Positions 7,910-15,534 of a stretch of 18,361 nt of DNA are shown here, piece after piece; the stretch's first letter is position 1, and each line of letters opens with the position of its first letter. Made by a program: the position numbers and the translations under genes. Below the pieces are notes generated by a model. It searched no databases. It had not been told where the DNA came from and worked only from the letters and a program-made list of their open reading frames with translations. This stretch comes from Psychrobacter sp. UBA3962 (GTDB lineage: Bacteria > Pseudomonadota > Gammaproteobacteria > Pseudomonadales > Moraxellaceae). The stretch spans positions 1-18,361 of the forward strand of contig NZ_DGDC01000024.1 in assembly GCF_002385225.1 (NCBI RefSeq), read 5' to 3'.

Positions 7910-7991
7910 GCCTCTAGGAACACTCAAAGCCCACAACTCGCCAGCAATGCCATAATTCAAGCCACACGTACAGTATTTATAAGGCTTTATC
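7910..7991 (+). other. Short phage-side gap between the tnpB element and the first phage gene
   Basis: This is 82 bp of DNA between the right end of the element and the virion gene at 7992. One frame from 7911 encodes a short tail (PLGTLKAHNSPAMP then stop) that could be the end of a truncated upstream phage gene, but it is too short to judge. AAGG about 8 nt before the ATG at 7992 serves as the ribosome binding site. Confidence 0.35.
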
Positions 7992-10928
7992 ATGGCGACT
8001 TTTCTTAACTATGATGATCAAGGCTTCATCGTTGGTACCAAGCGGCTAGAAAGCGGCATTAAATCCATTGGTGAAGATACCCAAGAAATCATTCAGATAC
8101 TCAAATCACAAAATCAGATTAATCAGACGGTGCTAAACCGTATAGCTAAGTCTAATGAGCGTATAGCAAATAAAAAGTCTATGCGTATTCAGGGCGTTGT
8201 GCCTACTTACGATCCCACAAGCCTAGGGCGTAATGATGCCAGCCAGCCAAGCATGCAAAGCCAGGCGCAGTCAAAGCAGCAACACAGGCAGAAATTAAGT
8301 AGCACAAGCCAGCCAGCCCAAAAAGAGACAAGGGCCGCTGGCAGGAAGAGTAGCGACACGCTTAGTAATGTCACCTCAAGCGCTAAAGTCAAATCAGGTT
8401 CAACACTGGCCAATAGAGCCAACAATCAAAGCGATAGCGGCTCAAGCGGTGCCAATAGATCAAGTGCTGGTAGAGGTCAGAGCCCAGAAGTGGCAAATAA
8501 TGCCGCTGGCAGCGTACCTGGTGCAACACGTAAGGCAAACAATCCTACTGGCAAAAATGGGCGTGAGAAGAAGCAAAAAGACAGCGATCGTGACGAGCTA
8601 GGCCGTTTTACAGCCAAAGAAAAAACGCTATTTGACTCATTATCTAAAATAGCCAAGAGTGGCCGTACAGGCTATGGCAGTTATGGCGGTGCTCAAAACA
8701 TTGATCCGTTGATCGCCTCAGCGAATGAAGTACAAGATATTGCATCGCCTATTTTTAATATGGCCACGAAAGCTGGCAAGATGGGCGGCGCGGCTGGCAA
8801 GGCAGCTTTAAGGGCTGGCAGGTTCTCATTCTCTAAATACAAAAGCCTAAAGCGTAAAGAGCCATTACCAAAAGAGCAGGCAAGACACAATAAGCAGAAC
8901 GAGGAAACGCTAGGTGAGATCCTAAAGAGGATGCCGAGTGGTGAGGGCTCACTACTAGGTAGATTAGGCCGTGGCTTAGGTCTTTTAGGTGGTGGCAAAG
9001 GTAAAGGCAAAGGCAAGGATAAGGACCGCAAAGGCAATAAAAATAAAGGCAAGGGTATTAAGTCTATCTTGGCTGGTGGAGCTGGCGCGGCTGTTTTAGG
9101 CGCCGGTAAGATCGGCAGTGAGGGTGTCAAGAAGGCAGCCAAAGTAGTTGGTAGTGCTAAAGTTTTAGGGCCGTTAGCGACGGCGGTTGGCATGGGCAAC
9201 TTGATTGGCCAGTGGAGAGAGCGTGACCACAAAGAGAAATCAGAAGATATAGGCAGCCTGACAGGCGGTAGTGTCGGTGCCGTTGCTGGTGGCGCGCTTG
9301 GTACGGCATTAATACCAATTCCTGTGGTTGGTACTGCCATTGGGGCGGCCGTGGGTGGCTGGATAGGTAGCGAGGGCGGCGAGGTTTTGGGCAGTACAGC
9401 TTCACCTCATATCAAGTCATGGACCGATAGCATCAAGGCTTACAACTTACCTCAAAAAATGCAATCTAAGTGGGAGTCCGGATTAGCACCGGTTCTTTCT
9501 AAGTTAGGCGAGGCGGCCAGCGGCATGAAGTCGTGGCTATCAAGAATGGGCGATGGGTTTGGTAGCTTTTTTGGCGGTGGTAATGGTTCGGGCGGCTGGA
9601 AAGTTGATTTTGGTTCAGGGTTAACATCAGCCAAAGACGGTGTTACCTATAAAATGGGTGCTAAAGACTTTAGCGGCGGTGTTATTGATTGTTCAGGCTG
9701 GGTTGATCAGTTAAACAAAGATACCGTAAGACAGATTGAAGAGCAGCTAGGACCAGAGGCGGCTAAACGCGCTCGTATTAATGCAGGCAATGGTGCAGCC
9801 GGTATTATCCAGTCAGAAGAAAAGAAAGGGCATCTGGTAGCCACAGCGAACAGCTGGGCTCAACTAGATATCAATAAGTTGCAGGCTGGCATGGTTATCG
9901 GTGAGTCACGTGGGGAGCATGCAAGAAAAGAAGGCAGATACAAAGACATTGGCCATATTGTGCAGATCATCGAAGAAAACGGCGTTAAATACGTGTCTGA
10001 ATCTACATCAGCTAAAGGCAAGGACGGTAAAAGCGGTGTAAGAAAAACAGAGCTTAGCGAGTACGTCAAAAACCTTAATGGCCGCCAATTTGGGGTGACA
10101 GTTGTTGACCCTTACAAAGAGCTTAGAGGCCAGTTAAGCGGCGGCGGTACGGTTGATGTTAGCTCAAGCAGGTTAACAACAAAGGATCAGCAAGCCAGAC
10201 GTGACGAGGCTATGCAATACTTCGTGTCTCAAGGGTGGAGCAAAGCGCAAGCCGCCGGCATTGTTGGTAATATCCAAAAAGAAAGTATGTTTAACTACAA
10301 GGCACTTGGCGACAATGGCAAGGCGTTTGGCTTGGCCCAATGGCACCCCGACAGGCAGGCTAACTTCAAGAAAGCGTATGGTAAAGATATCAGGCAGGCA
10401 AGTTACAACGAGCAGTTGGCTTTCATTAACTATGAGCTTACTAAGGGCGAAGAAAAGTCCGCAGGCAATAAGCTTAAAAAAGCCAAAACAGCAGGCCAGG
10501 CTGGGGCTGTCGTGTCAGAGTTTTACGAGCGACCAAAAGCAGTTGAGGCTGAAAAGAGAGAGCGTGCGAAAATTGCAGAGGGTATCTATAACAATACAGC
10601 GGTTCAGTCGGTTCAACAAAAAACCAAAACAACTAACAGTGCGTTAGGTGTTAATGTCGGTGGCTTGGCCAATAACTTTGTTGCAGGTAACACGCCAGCT
10701 TACCAACCGGCCAGCAAGTCATTAGGTCTTGAGTTAGGGGCTTCTATGCTTAAAAGCGTATTGAATATACCTGATATGCCTTCGTTTAGATTGCCGCTGG
10801 CAGGTAGTGGTCTGGATAAGCCTATCATAGTTCAGTCTAATAATGATAATATAGGTCAAAATGTTTCAGATAGAGGGCTTGCACATGCGATTACTGGCGG
10901 GTTGGGTGAAAGTAGGTATTGGAGTTAG
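7992..10928 (+). CDS. Virion-associated peptidoglycan hydrolase / tape-measure-like protein with NlpC/P60-like and tail-lysozyme domains
   Basis: A 978-residue protein. Residues 1-60 are a helical head, and about 60-190 are a low-complexity Ser/Gln/Asn/Ala-rich linker. DRDELGRFTAKEK follows near 200, as in phage tail and ejection proteins. A Lys/Gly-rich stretch (about 330-355) precedes glycine-zipper hydrophobic segments (about 358-400 and 425-465) that could insert in a membrane. An NlpC/P60-like domain follows, with C567 in VIDCSGWV and H655 in DIGHIVQI. The C-terminal domain (about 732-870) matches the phage tail lysozyme fold, with E764 in NIQKESMF as likely catalytic Glu and then FGLAQWH. 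Inference: a tail or ejected protein that opens both peptide and glycan bonds of the wall during infection. It is the first gene of the phage block. The SD is AAGG and the start is ATG. Confidence 0.75.
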   Translation: MATFLNYDDQGFIVGTKRLESGIKSIGEDTQEIIQILKSQNQINQTVLNRIAKSNERIANKKSMRIQGVVPTYDPTSLGRNDASQPSMQSQAQSKQQHRQKLSSTSQPAQKETRAAGRKSSDTLSNVTSSAKVKSGSTLANRANNQSDSGSSGANRSSAGRGQSPEVANNAAGSVPGATRKANNPTGKNGREKKQKDSDRDELGRFTAKEKTLFDSLSKIAKSGRTGYGSYGGAQNIDPLIASANEVQDIASPIFNMATKAGKMGGAAGKAALRAGRFSFSKYKSLKRKEPLPKEQARHNKQNEETLGEILKRMPSGEGSLLGRLGRGLGLLGGGKGKGKGKDKDRKGNKNKGKGIKSILAGGAGAAVLGAGKIGSEGVKKAAKVVGSAKVLGPLATAVGMGNLIGQWRERDHKEKSEDIGSLTGGSVGAVAGGALGTALIPIPVVGTAIGAAVGGWIGSEGGEVLGSTASPHIKSWTDSIKAYNLPQKMQSKWESGLAPVLSKLGEAASGMKSWLSRMGDGFGSFFGGGNGSGGWKVDFGSGLTSAKDGVTYKMGAKDFSGGVIDCSGWVDQLNKDTVRQIEEQLGPEAAKRARINAGNGAAGIIQSEEKKGHLVATANSWAQLDINKLQAGMVIGESRGEHARKEGRYKDIGHIVQIIEENGVKYVSESTSAKGKDGKSGVRKTELSEYVKNLNGRQFGVTVVDPYKELRGQLSGGGTVDVSSSRLTTKDQQARRDEAMQYFVSQGWSKAQAAGIVGNIQKESMFNYKALGDNGKAFGLAQWHPDRQANFKKAYGKDIRQASYNEQLAFINYELTKGEEKSAGNKLKKAKTAGQAGAVVSEFYERPKAVEAEKRERAKIAEGIYNNTAVQSVQQKTKTTNSALGVNVGGLANNFVAGNTPAYQPASKSLGLELGASMLKSVLNIPDMPSFRLPLAGSGLDKPIIVQSNNDNIGQNVSDRGLAHAITGGLGESRYWS

Positions 10929-11286
10929 TTTAGTTGCTAGCATGATGGTTGCTGCTAGCGCTCAGCCTGTAGATTTTTGTGATAGTGGTGATTATACGAC
11001 TGTTGATCTAGTGAGCTGCACATCTCGCAATCTTCACTACGAAGATAGTAAGCTTAATATGTCTTATAAGTCATTAATGAAACTACTTGAAAACAAAGAA
11101 AAAAATCAACTAAAGCAAGCTCAGTTGGCTTGGATTAAATTCAAAGAAAGCTCATGCAAGTTTAGTGCTCGTCATTTTCAAGGTGGCAGTATGTATGCTG
11201 TGGAATTTAATAGCTGCATCACAAACTATACATACGATAGACGCCTTGAGCTAGATAACGAAGTTAAGTACATATTGAATCAGTAG
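10885..11286 (+). CDS. LprI/DUF1311-family exported protein (putative lysozyme inhibitor), phage moron-like
   Basis: From the ATG at 10885 this gives 133 residues with a clear signal peptide (basic MRLLAGWVK, hydrophobic core, ASA before Q27). It is preferred over 10861, whose product has an extra eight residues ahead of the basic segment; an AGAGG lies upstream of 10885. The mature part has the DUF1311/LprI pattern: four cysteines (C32, C45, C91, C111), DSKLNMSYKSLM, LKQAQLAWIKFKESSC, and a C-terminal RRLELDNEV. Mycobacterial LprI inhibits lysozyme; most family members are untested. It overlaps the end of the lysozyme-domain gene by 44 nt in another frame, and a terminator-like structure follows. 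It is visibly more A+T-rich than its neighbours, as expected of an acquired moron. Confidence 0.8.
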   Translation: MRLLAGWVKVGIGVSLVASMMVAASAQPVDFCDSGDYTTVDLVSCTSRNLHYEDSKLNMSYKSLMKLLENKEKNQLKQAQLAWIKFKESSCKFSARHFQGGSMYAVEFNSCITNYTYDRRLELDNEVKYILNQ

Positions 11287-11343
11287 CTTATATATATTTG
11301 TTGGGCTACATTTCAAAGGAACACCCCAAAGGCAAAACAGCTT

Positions 11344-11401
11344 AACCCCTTAAACTAAGGCATATATTAAATATTCTATGCCTTTTTTTGAGGGGTTTTT
11401 T
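11344..11401 (+). promoter_or_regulatory. Nested terminator hairpin that also covers the next gene's ribosome binding site
   Basis: The inner stem AAGGCATA/TATGCCTT, followed by T7, is a good rho-independent terminator for the LprI-like gene. The outer stem pairs AACCCCTTAAA (11344-11354) with TTTGAGGGGTT (about 11387-11397), followed by a further T-run. The AGGGG (11391-11395) in the outer stem is also the only Shine-Dalgarno for the ATG at 11403, 7 nt away. Transcripts reading through would have this site paired, and transcripts starting inside would not. Confidence 0.6.
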
Positions 11402-11402
11402 C

Positions 11403-12335
11403 ATGGCTAAGAAAACTAAAGTTATTACTTACAACTTGGCAGATCGTGGCCGCAAATACAATGGCCAGGACCGTTCAGATTTAGATATTCGCTCAATGGT
11501 TAACAAGATTAATTCACCAGAGGTTCAAGAGCTTGTTAGCAGTGGTGATTTGTTTGGCTTTAATGGCCATGAGATACGTGCTCGTTTTGGCATGTACCCA
11601 CCAGACCAATGGGTGGATGAAAAGACGGGCCGTATTATTAAAATCCAGCCAGCCTTACGCACAATTCGACTTGAAGCAGATGACGATGGAAACGTTGTTA
11701 CCCAGCATGAGTTTTTAGATACAGACGACGGCCAATTTGCCGCACGCTTATACGCGAATAAAGCTGGCGGGTTTAGTAGTGCTATTAACCGCAGACGCAA
11801 ACCAGACGGTTATTATGAGGTCACCGGCTTTCATGGCTTTGACTATGTGAGAACGCCAAACTATGCCACAAATAAAGGCGATGGTATGTTTGATAGTATC
11901 TTGAATGGCGCTTATACCGAAGGTGAGGCGTGCTTTGACAGCCTGGTAGAGCTACCGCAGGATCAGATTGTCTTAAAAGAGGCCTTAGAGCGTATCATCG
12001 TTGCTCAATATGACTCAATGCAAACAGCCCTACATTCAGAGTCATTAGTAAGCCATTATCAGCGTGAAGCACTAGCAGCCCAGGACGCTTTGATCAATGC
12101 AGAGGTGCGCCGTCAAAAAGTGTTGGAGCGCAAGAAGCAGCGAGAGTTAGAGATCTACGATAGCCTAATTTGCCCATCTAAGCCGTTTGATGAAATTAAG
12201 GCTCAATGGGATAGCTTTCATATTGGCAGTACATCAGACGCAGATTTACGCATAAGCGAGCTAGATAAAGCGGCTGGCAAGTCAGATAGACAAGAAGAGC
12301 GTGTCAGCATTGTTGATAGATTCCGTGGTCTTTAA
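11403..12335 (+). CDS. Phage protein, possible prohead protease with C-terminal scaffold
   Basis: A 310-residue protein. The ATG at 11403 is chosen over an upstream TTG at 11388, because AGGGG lies 7 nt before it. Residues about 50-175 resemble the herpes-assemblin/T4 gp21-type prohead protease pattern: LFGFNGHEIRARFG (candidate His), PALRTIRLEADDDGNV, a FLDTDDGQFAARL strand, GGFSSAINRR (candidate Ser nucleophile), then FDYVRTPNYATN, where these proteases carry an FDxVxxPS segment. The last 120 residues are charged and probably helical, as in a scaffold tail. The assignment rests on pattern only; it could instead be another head or tail protein. It is 13 nt before the next gene, which has its own AAGGA. 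Confidence 0.45.
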   Translation: MAKKTKVITYNLADRGRKYNGQDRSDLDIRSMVNKINSPEVQELVSSGDLFGFNGHEIRARFGMYPPDQWVDEKTGRIIKIQPALRTIRLEADDDGNVVTQHEFLDTDDGQFAARLYANKAGGFSSAINRRRKPDGYYEVTGFHGFDYVRTPNYATNKGDGMFDSILNGAYTEGEACFDSLVELPQDQIVLKEALERIIVAQYDSMQTALHSESLVSHYQREALAAQDALINAEVRRQKVLERKKQRELEIYDSLICPSKPFDEIKAQWDSFHIGSTSDADLRISELDKAAGKSDRQEERVSIVDRFRGL

Positions 12336-12348
12336 TAAGGATTGATCA

Positions 12349-13359
12349 ATGAGCAAAACAAAAAGACTACTATCACCGCTTGAGTGCTTGCAGCTGGCAT
12401 GGGCCATGAAGCTAAGAGATTTTAGGCAGTGGTGCATGCCAACCACTCAAGGCGTTTATGATTGGAAACGACGCAGGCTAGAAGCGGCTATTGTTGTGGC
12501 CAAAACCTCAATGGTTGATGACGTGGAGAGCATGTTAAAAGCTATCCAGGAAAACGATAACGCAAAAAACGCTGGCTATAAAAAAGAGTCTGGTTCGTCC
12601 GTTTACTTACCGGTGCTTATGACTGCTATTAGTCCGATTGAAACGCCGCCTGAATATGACCAGGTAGGAGGCTTACCGTATTGGGTAAACGTGGTACTAC
12701 CTCAAGATCCATTAAAGCGAGTGGTGCAAATGCGATCGGTTCCCGTGGCCTATCGCTGTCAAATTGCCTTTTTTAGCCCCGATCCCCATAGCGCGTCGGA
12801 TATTGCCAGGCAGTTTGCAAGCTTTTGGAAGCACGAGGAAAAAAGAACATTCCCAGTGTCTTATGACGTTGGGGTTCTTGAGGGTAAGGCGATTAAAGAT
12901 GATTGGAATTTTAGGGTATTAGAAAACAGCCTTTACCCTGATAACGCATCTATTGACCTTAAAAACCTATTCATCGTAACGGTTGATTGTACGATCGTTG
13001 GTGCTATTCCTGAATTTGTAGGCTTAGGTGGTGATTGGGATGAAGTAACCGATACCGGGGAGCCACAAGAGAGCTTGCCGACACGTCCTAATCCTGAATA
13101 TGATCCAGAGAAGCCAACGATACCGCTTGATCCTGATAATCCAGACGGGCCGGCTATTAACCCGCCAAGAGTGCCGATCCCAGGTGATAAGCCAGTTGAG
13201 GGGAGTCGTGATAGCTATGAGAAGCTTAATAGCCTGGTTATTGAAGCCAATGTTGATGATGAAGATGCAGACCATGAAGTCAGAGTTGCTATTGACCCTG
13301 ATACGGGTGTAATCACTGAAACCAACGTGACCAAGAATGGGACTGCCGGCGATGAATGA
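12349..13359 (+). CDS. Phage structural protein of unknown function with Pro/Asp-rich tail
   Basis: A 336-residue protein preceded by AAGGA at the right distance. Residues about 1-55 are helical and basic-aromatic. About 85-225 look globular: YLPVLMTAISPIETPPEYDQ, RVVQMRSVPVAYRCQIAFFS, then SDIARQFASFW. The last 100 residues include a Pro/Asp/Asn-rich linker (about 245-280) and an acidic C-terminus. No signal peptide or membrane segment is seen. The core is loosely reminiscent of tail-terminator or neck proteins of contractile-tail phages, but I do not recognise it. The stop overlaps the next start by 8 nt, so the two are probably translationally coupled. Confidence 0.5.
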   Translation: MSKTKRLLSPLECLQLAWAMKLRDFRQWCMPTTQGVYDWKRRRLEAAIVVAKTSMVDDVESMLKAIQENDNAKNAGYKKESGSSVYLPVLMTAISPIETPPEYDQVGGLPYWVNVVLPQDPLKRVVQMRSVPVAYRCQIAFFSPDPHSASDIARQFASFWKHEEKRTFPVSYDVGVLEGKAIKDDWNFRVLENSLYPDNASIDLKNLFIVTVDCTIVGAIPEFVGLGGDWDEVTDTGEPQESLPTRPNPEYDPEKPTIPLDPDNPDGPAINPPRVPIPGDKPVEGSRDSYEKLNSLVIEANVDDEDADHEVRVAIDPDTGVITETNVTKNGTAGDE

Positions 13360-13876
13360 CCAGATTAAGCCGGTTGTTATTGACGCAAGGGCGGCCGCTT
13401 ATGCTGGCGAGGCTATACGCGTATTAGGCGTTGTCTTGCCAGCATCAGGCAGGGTTATGCTTAAAAAACAAGCCACGTGGAAAGAGCAGCCGGTACCAAA
13501 GGATAATGCTGTGGTAGTCACTGATACGCCAATGATTTTTGATTATTGGGACATGAGCTTTAACGAGTCCGAGCAAATGGCAGAGGTTATGGCTGTGTAT
13601 AACGAGGCCCAGCGATCAGGCTTAATTTTGATTGAGGATGCGTTAAGACGGTATGAGCCAAAAGACGTTATTCAGATGCGTAAAATGGACGAACGAGGGA
13701 AGGTATTAGACTTCGACTCAATGGGTATTACCAATGGTCACATGGCCGTTTTATTGGCTATTTGGGCGGCTAGAAAGATATACGGTGGCTATCTTATGTC
13801 AACCGCACCAATAACGCTTGATGATAGCTCAAACGACAAGGATAGCGATTATGGTTTAATGCCGTTTAGCATTTGA
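13352..13876 (+). CDS. Phage protein of unknown function directly upstream of the large terminase
   Basis: A 174-residue protein starting at the ATG at 13352, which overlaps the previous stop as ATGAATGA. This is a typical coupled start and is preferred over the ATG at 13337. It is soluble and mixed alpha/beta. No helix-turn-helix or catalytic motif is obvious; a hydrophobic helix lies near residues 130-148 (ITNGHMAVLLAIWAARKIYG). Its position immediately before the large terminase is where many phages encode the small terminase subunit, but the sequence does not show the usual DNA-binding fold. That role is therefore only a possibility. Confidence 0.5.
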   Translation: MNDQIKPVVIDARAAAYAGEAIRVLGVVLPASGRVMLKKQATWKEQPVPKDNAVVVTDTPMIFDYWDMSFNESEQMAEVMAVYNEAQRSGLILIEDALRRYEPKDVIQMRKMDERGKVLDFDSMGITNGHMAVLLAIWAARKIYGGYLMSTAPITLDDSSNDKDSDYGLMPFSI

Positions 13877-13887
13877 TGGGGTAGTTG

Positions 13888-15450
13888 ATGTTAGATGATT
13901 TAATGCTATTACCTGAATGGCGTGAGGTATGCCAAAGGTACCGCTATGACATTACGCGCTTTGCCGTTGAAGCTTTAGATATGACAATACAGGCCGGACA
14001 AGCAGTAACCTGGCAGCAAGAGCTATTGTTTAAATCTATTGTTGTGCCTGGCAGTCGTACAAGCGTTGCGTCTGGTCATGGCACTGGTAAGAGCAGGTCG
14101 GCCGGCATTATCGCCTTATGGCACCTTTTATTTTACCCTGAGTCGGTAATGCTGTTTACCGCGCCTCAAATTGGCCAGCTTAGAACCGTTGTGTGGAAAG
14201 AGATTAATATCTGTTTGCAGCGCCTACGCAATAACAAGGCGCTAGGCTGGCTTGCTGATTATGTCGTTGTACTAGCAGAAAAGATCTATATCAAGGGCTT
14301 TAAAGATACCTGGTTCGTTTTTGCTAAGACAGCACCTAAACACCAACCAACCAACATTGCCGGTCAACACGGCGATCACTACATGGTATGGGCTGATGAG
14401 GCTTGTGGTATTGATGACGCGGTAATGGAAGTTGCCATTGGCGCATTGACCCATGAGAACAATAGGGCCGTATTAACCAGCCAGCCGGCTAAAAACACCG
14501 GTTTCTTCTACGATACACACCATAAGCTAAGTCATCATAACGGCGGTAAGTGGACCGCGCTTGAATTTAACGGTGAAATGTCACCGATTGTTAGTAAGGA
14601 CAAGCTGATTGAGGCTTTGTATCAGTATGGCAGTCGAAACAGCCCAGGGTATCTAATTCGTATTCGCGGTAAGTTCCCAGAGCTTAAAGGCGAGTACCTA
14701 TTAACACGTACTGACTACGAGAATATGAAGCAGCAGCCTTGCGTGATTGAAGAGGGTGACAAGTGGGGTATTATCGTAACCGTGGACGTGGGCGGCGACG
14801 TTGGCCGCGATAGTAGCGTGATATCGGTAATGCAAGTCGTTGATAAGATGGTTAAGAGTCGTATTGAGAGACACGTACATTTGCTTGATATACCGCTGTT
14901 TAGTAATAGAGCTAATATCAATACGCTTAAAGCCAAAATTAATGATGTAATGAGCGACTACCCAGGCGCAACATTGGTGATTGACCCGCTAGGTGCTGGT
15001 ATGGGCTTAACGCAGTCGTTAAAAGCTGATGGGGTGTATTTTGATGAAGTACATTGGGGTTCGCCTTGCTTTAACAACACGCTCAAACGCTACTACATGA
15101 ACAAGCGCAGCCACGCTTATGTATCAATGGCCAAGGCAGTAGAAAAAGGCTATTTCAGTGTAAGCGATAAGGTTAAAAAAATGTACCAGGTAATGACTAA
15201 CTTAGAAGAGCAGATGACGCGCTTACCGTATTACTTTGATGAAAAGGCGCGCTGGTGCATGATGAGCAAAAAAGACATGCTCAAAAAGGGCATTAAATCA
15301 CCGGATATTGCAGATACCATAGCGTTTGGCTTTATGGAGAACATAAGCTATGCGCCGGTTGAAAGTTACGAGGATCTAAGCTTGGGTAGCACTGAAAGCG
15401 ATGAATTAGACCTATTAAAACAAGCGGCCGATGAATTGCTTGGTGAGTAG
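13888..15450 (+). CDS. Phage terminase large subunit (DNA-packaging ATPase/nuclease)
   Basis: A 520-residue protein, the normal length for TerL. The ATPase has Walker A GHGTGKS at 63-69 (K68), a TAPQ motif near 91-94, and Walker B MVWADEA at 166-172 (D170, E171), with a LTSQPAKNTG coupling motif near 195. The RNase H-like nuclease has VTVDVGGDVGRD (D300, with D304 and D308), LVIDPLGAGMGL (D366) and SPDIADTIAFG (D473/D476). These parts power DNA into the prohead and cut the concatemer. The ATG at 13888 is chosen over the TTG at 13885, and GGGG lies about 7 nt upstream. All key residues are present, so the gene is probably functional. An 84-nt gap follows before the tail fibre gene. Confidence 0.93.
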   Translation: MLDDLMLLPEWREVCQRYRYDITRFAVEALDMTIQAGQAVTWQQELLFKSIVVPGSRTSVASGHGTGKSRSAGIIALWHLLFYPESVMLFTAPQIGQLRTVVWKEINICLQRLRNNKALGWLADYVVVLAEKIYIKGFKDTWFVFAKTAPKHQPTNIAGQHGDHYMVWADEACGIDDAVMEVAIGALTHENNRAVLTSQPAKNTGFFYDTHHKLSHHNGGKWTALEFNGEMSPIVSKDKLIEALYQYGSRNSPGYLIRIRGKFPELKGEYLLTRTDYENMKQQPCVIEEGDKWGIIVTVDVGGDVGRDSSVISVMQVVDKMVKSRIERHVHLLDIPLFSNRANINTLKAKINDVMSDYPGATLVIDPLGAGMGLTQSLKADGVYFDEVHWGSPCFNNTLKRYYMNKRSHAYVSMAKAVEKGYFSVSDKVKKMYQVMTNLEEQMTRLPYYFDEKARWCMMSKKDMLKKGIKSPDIADTIAFGFMENISYAPVESYEDLSLGSTESDELDLLKQAADELLGE

Positions 15451-15484
15451 GCTGGCAGGTGGAACATATAGCAGGCTTGCCCGC

Positions 15485-15502
15485 CTAAGTGGTTAAACTT
15501 AG
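15485..15502 (+). other. Small perfect hairpin in the terminase-tail fibre gap
   Basis: CTAAGT and ACTTAG pair around a 6-nt loop in the 84-nt gap 15451-15534. No T-run follows, so it is not a standard terminator. It may stabilise or process the late mRNA. AAGGA about 10 nt before the ATG at 15535 is the next gene's ribosome binding site. Confidence 0.3.
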
Positions 15503-15534
15503 ACGATACCGAAATTTTAAGGATTGCGTAAGTC

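Noticed and set aside
8693..9340. A 215-codon minus-strand open frame
   Set aside because: It is the Pro/Leu-rich mirror of the Gly/Lys/Ala-rich part of the 978-residue virion protein on the + strand, with no ribosome binding site and no recognisable motif.
13024..13312. Open frames on both strands over the Pro/Asp-rich tail of the 12349-13359 gene
   Set aside because: They overlap a continuous, well-initiated gene in another frame, and their products are basic low-complexity sequence.
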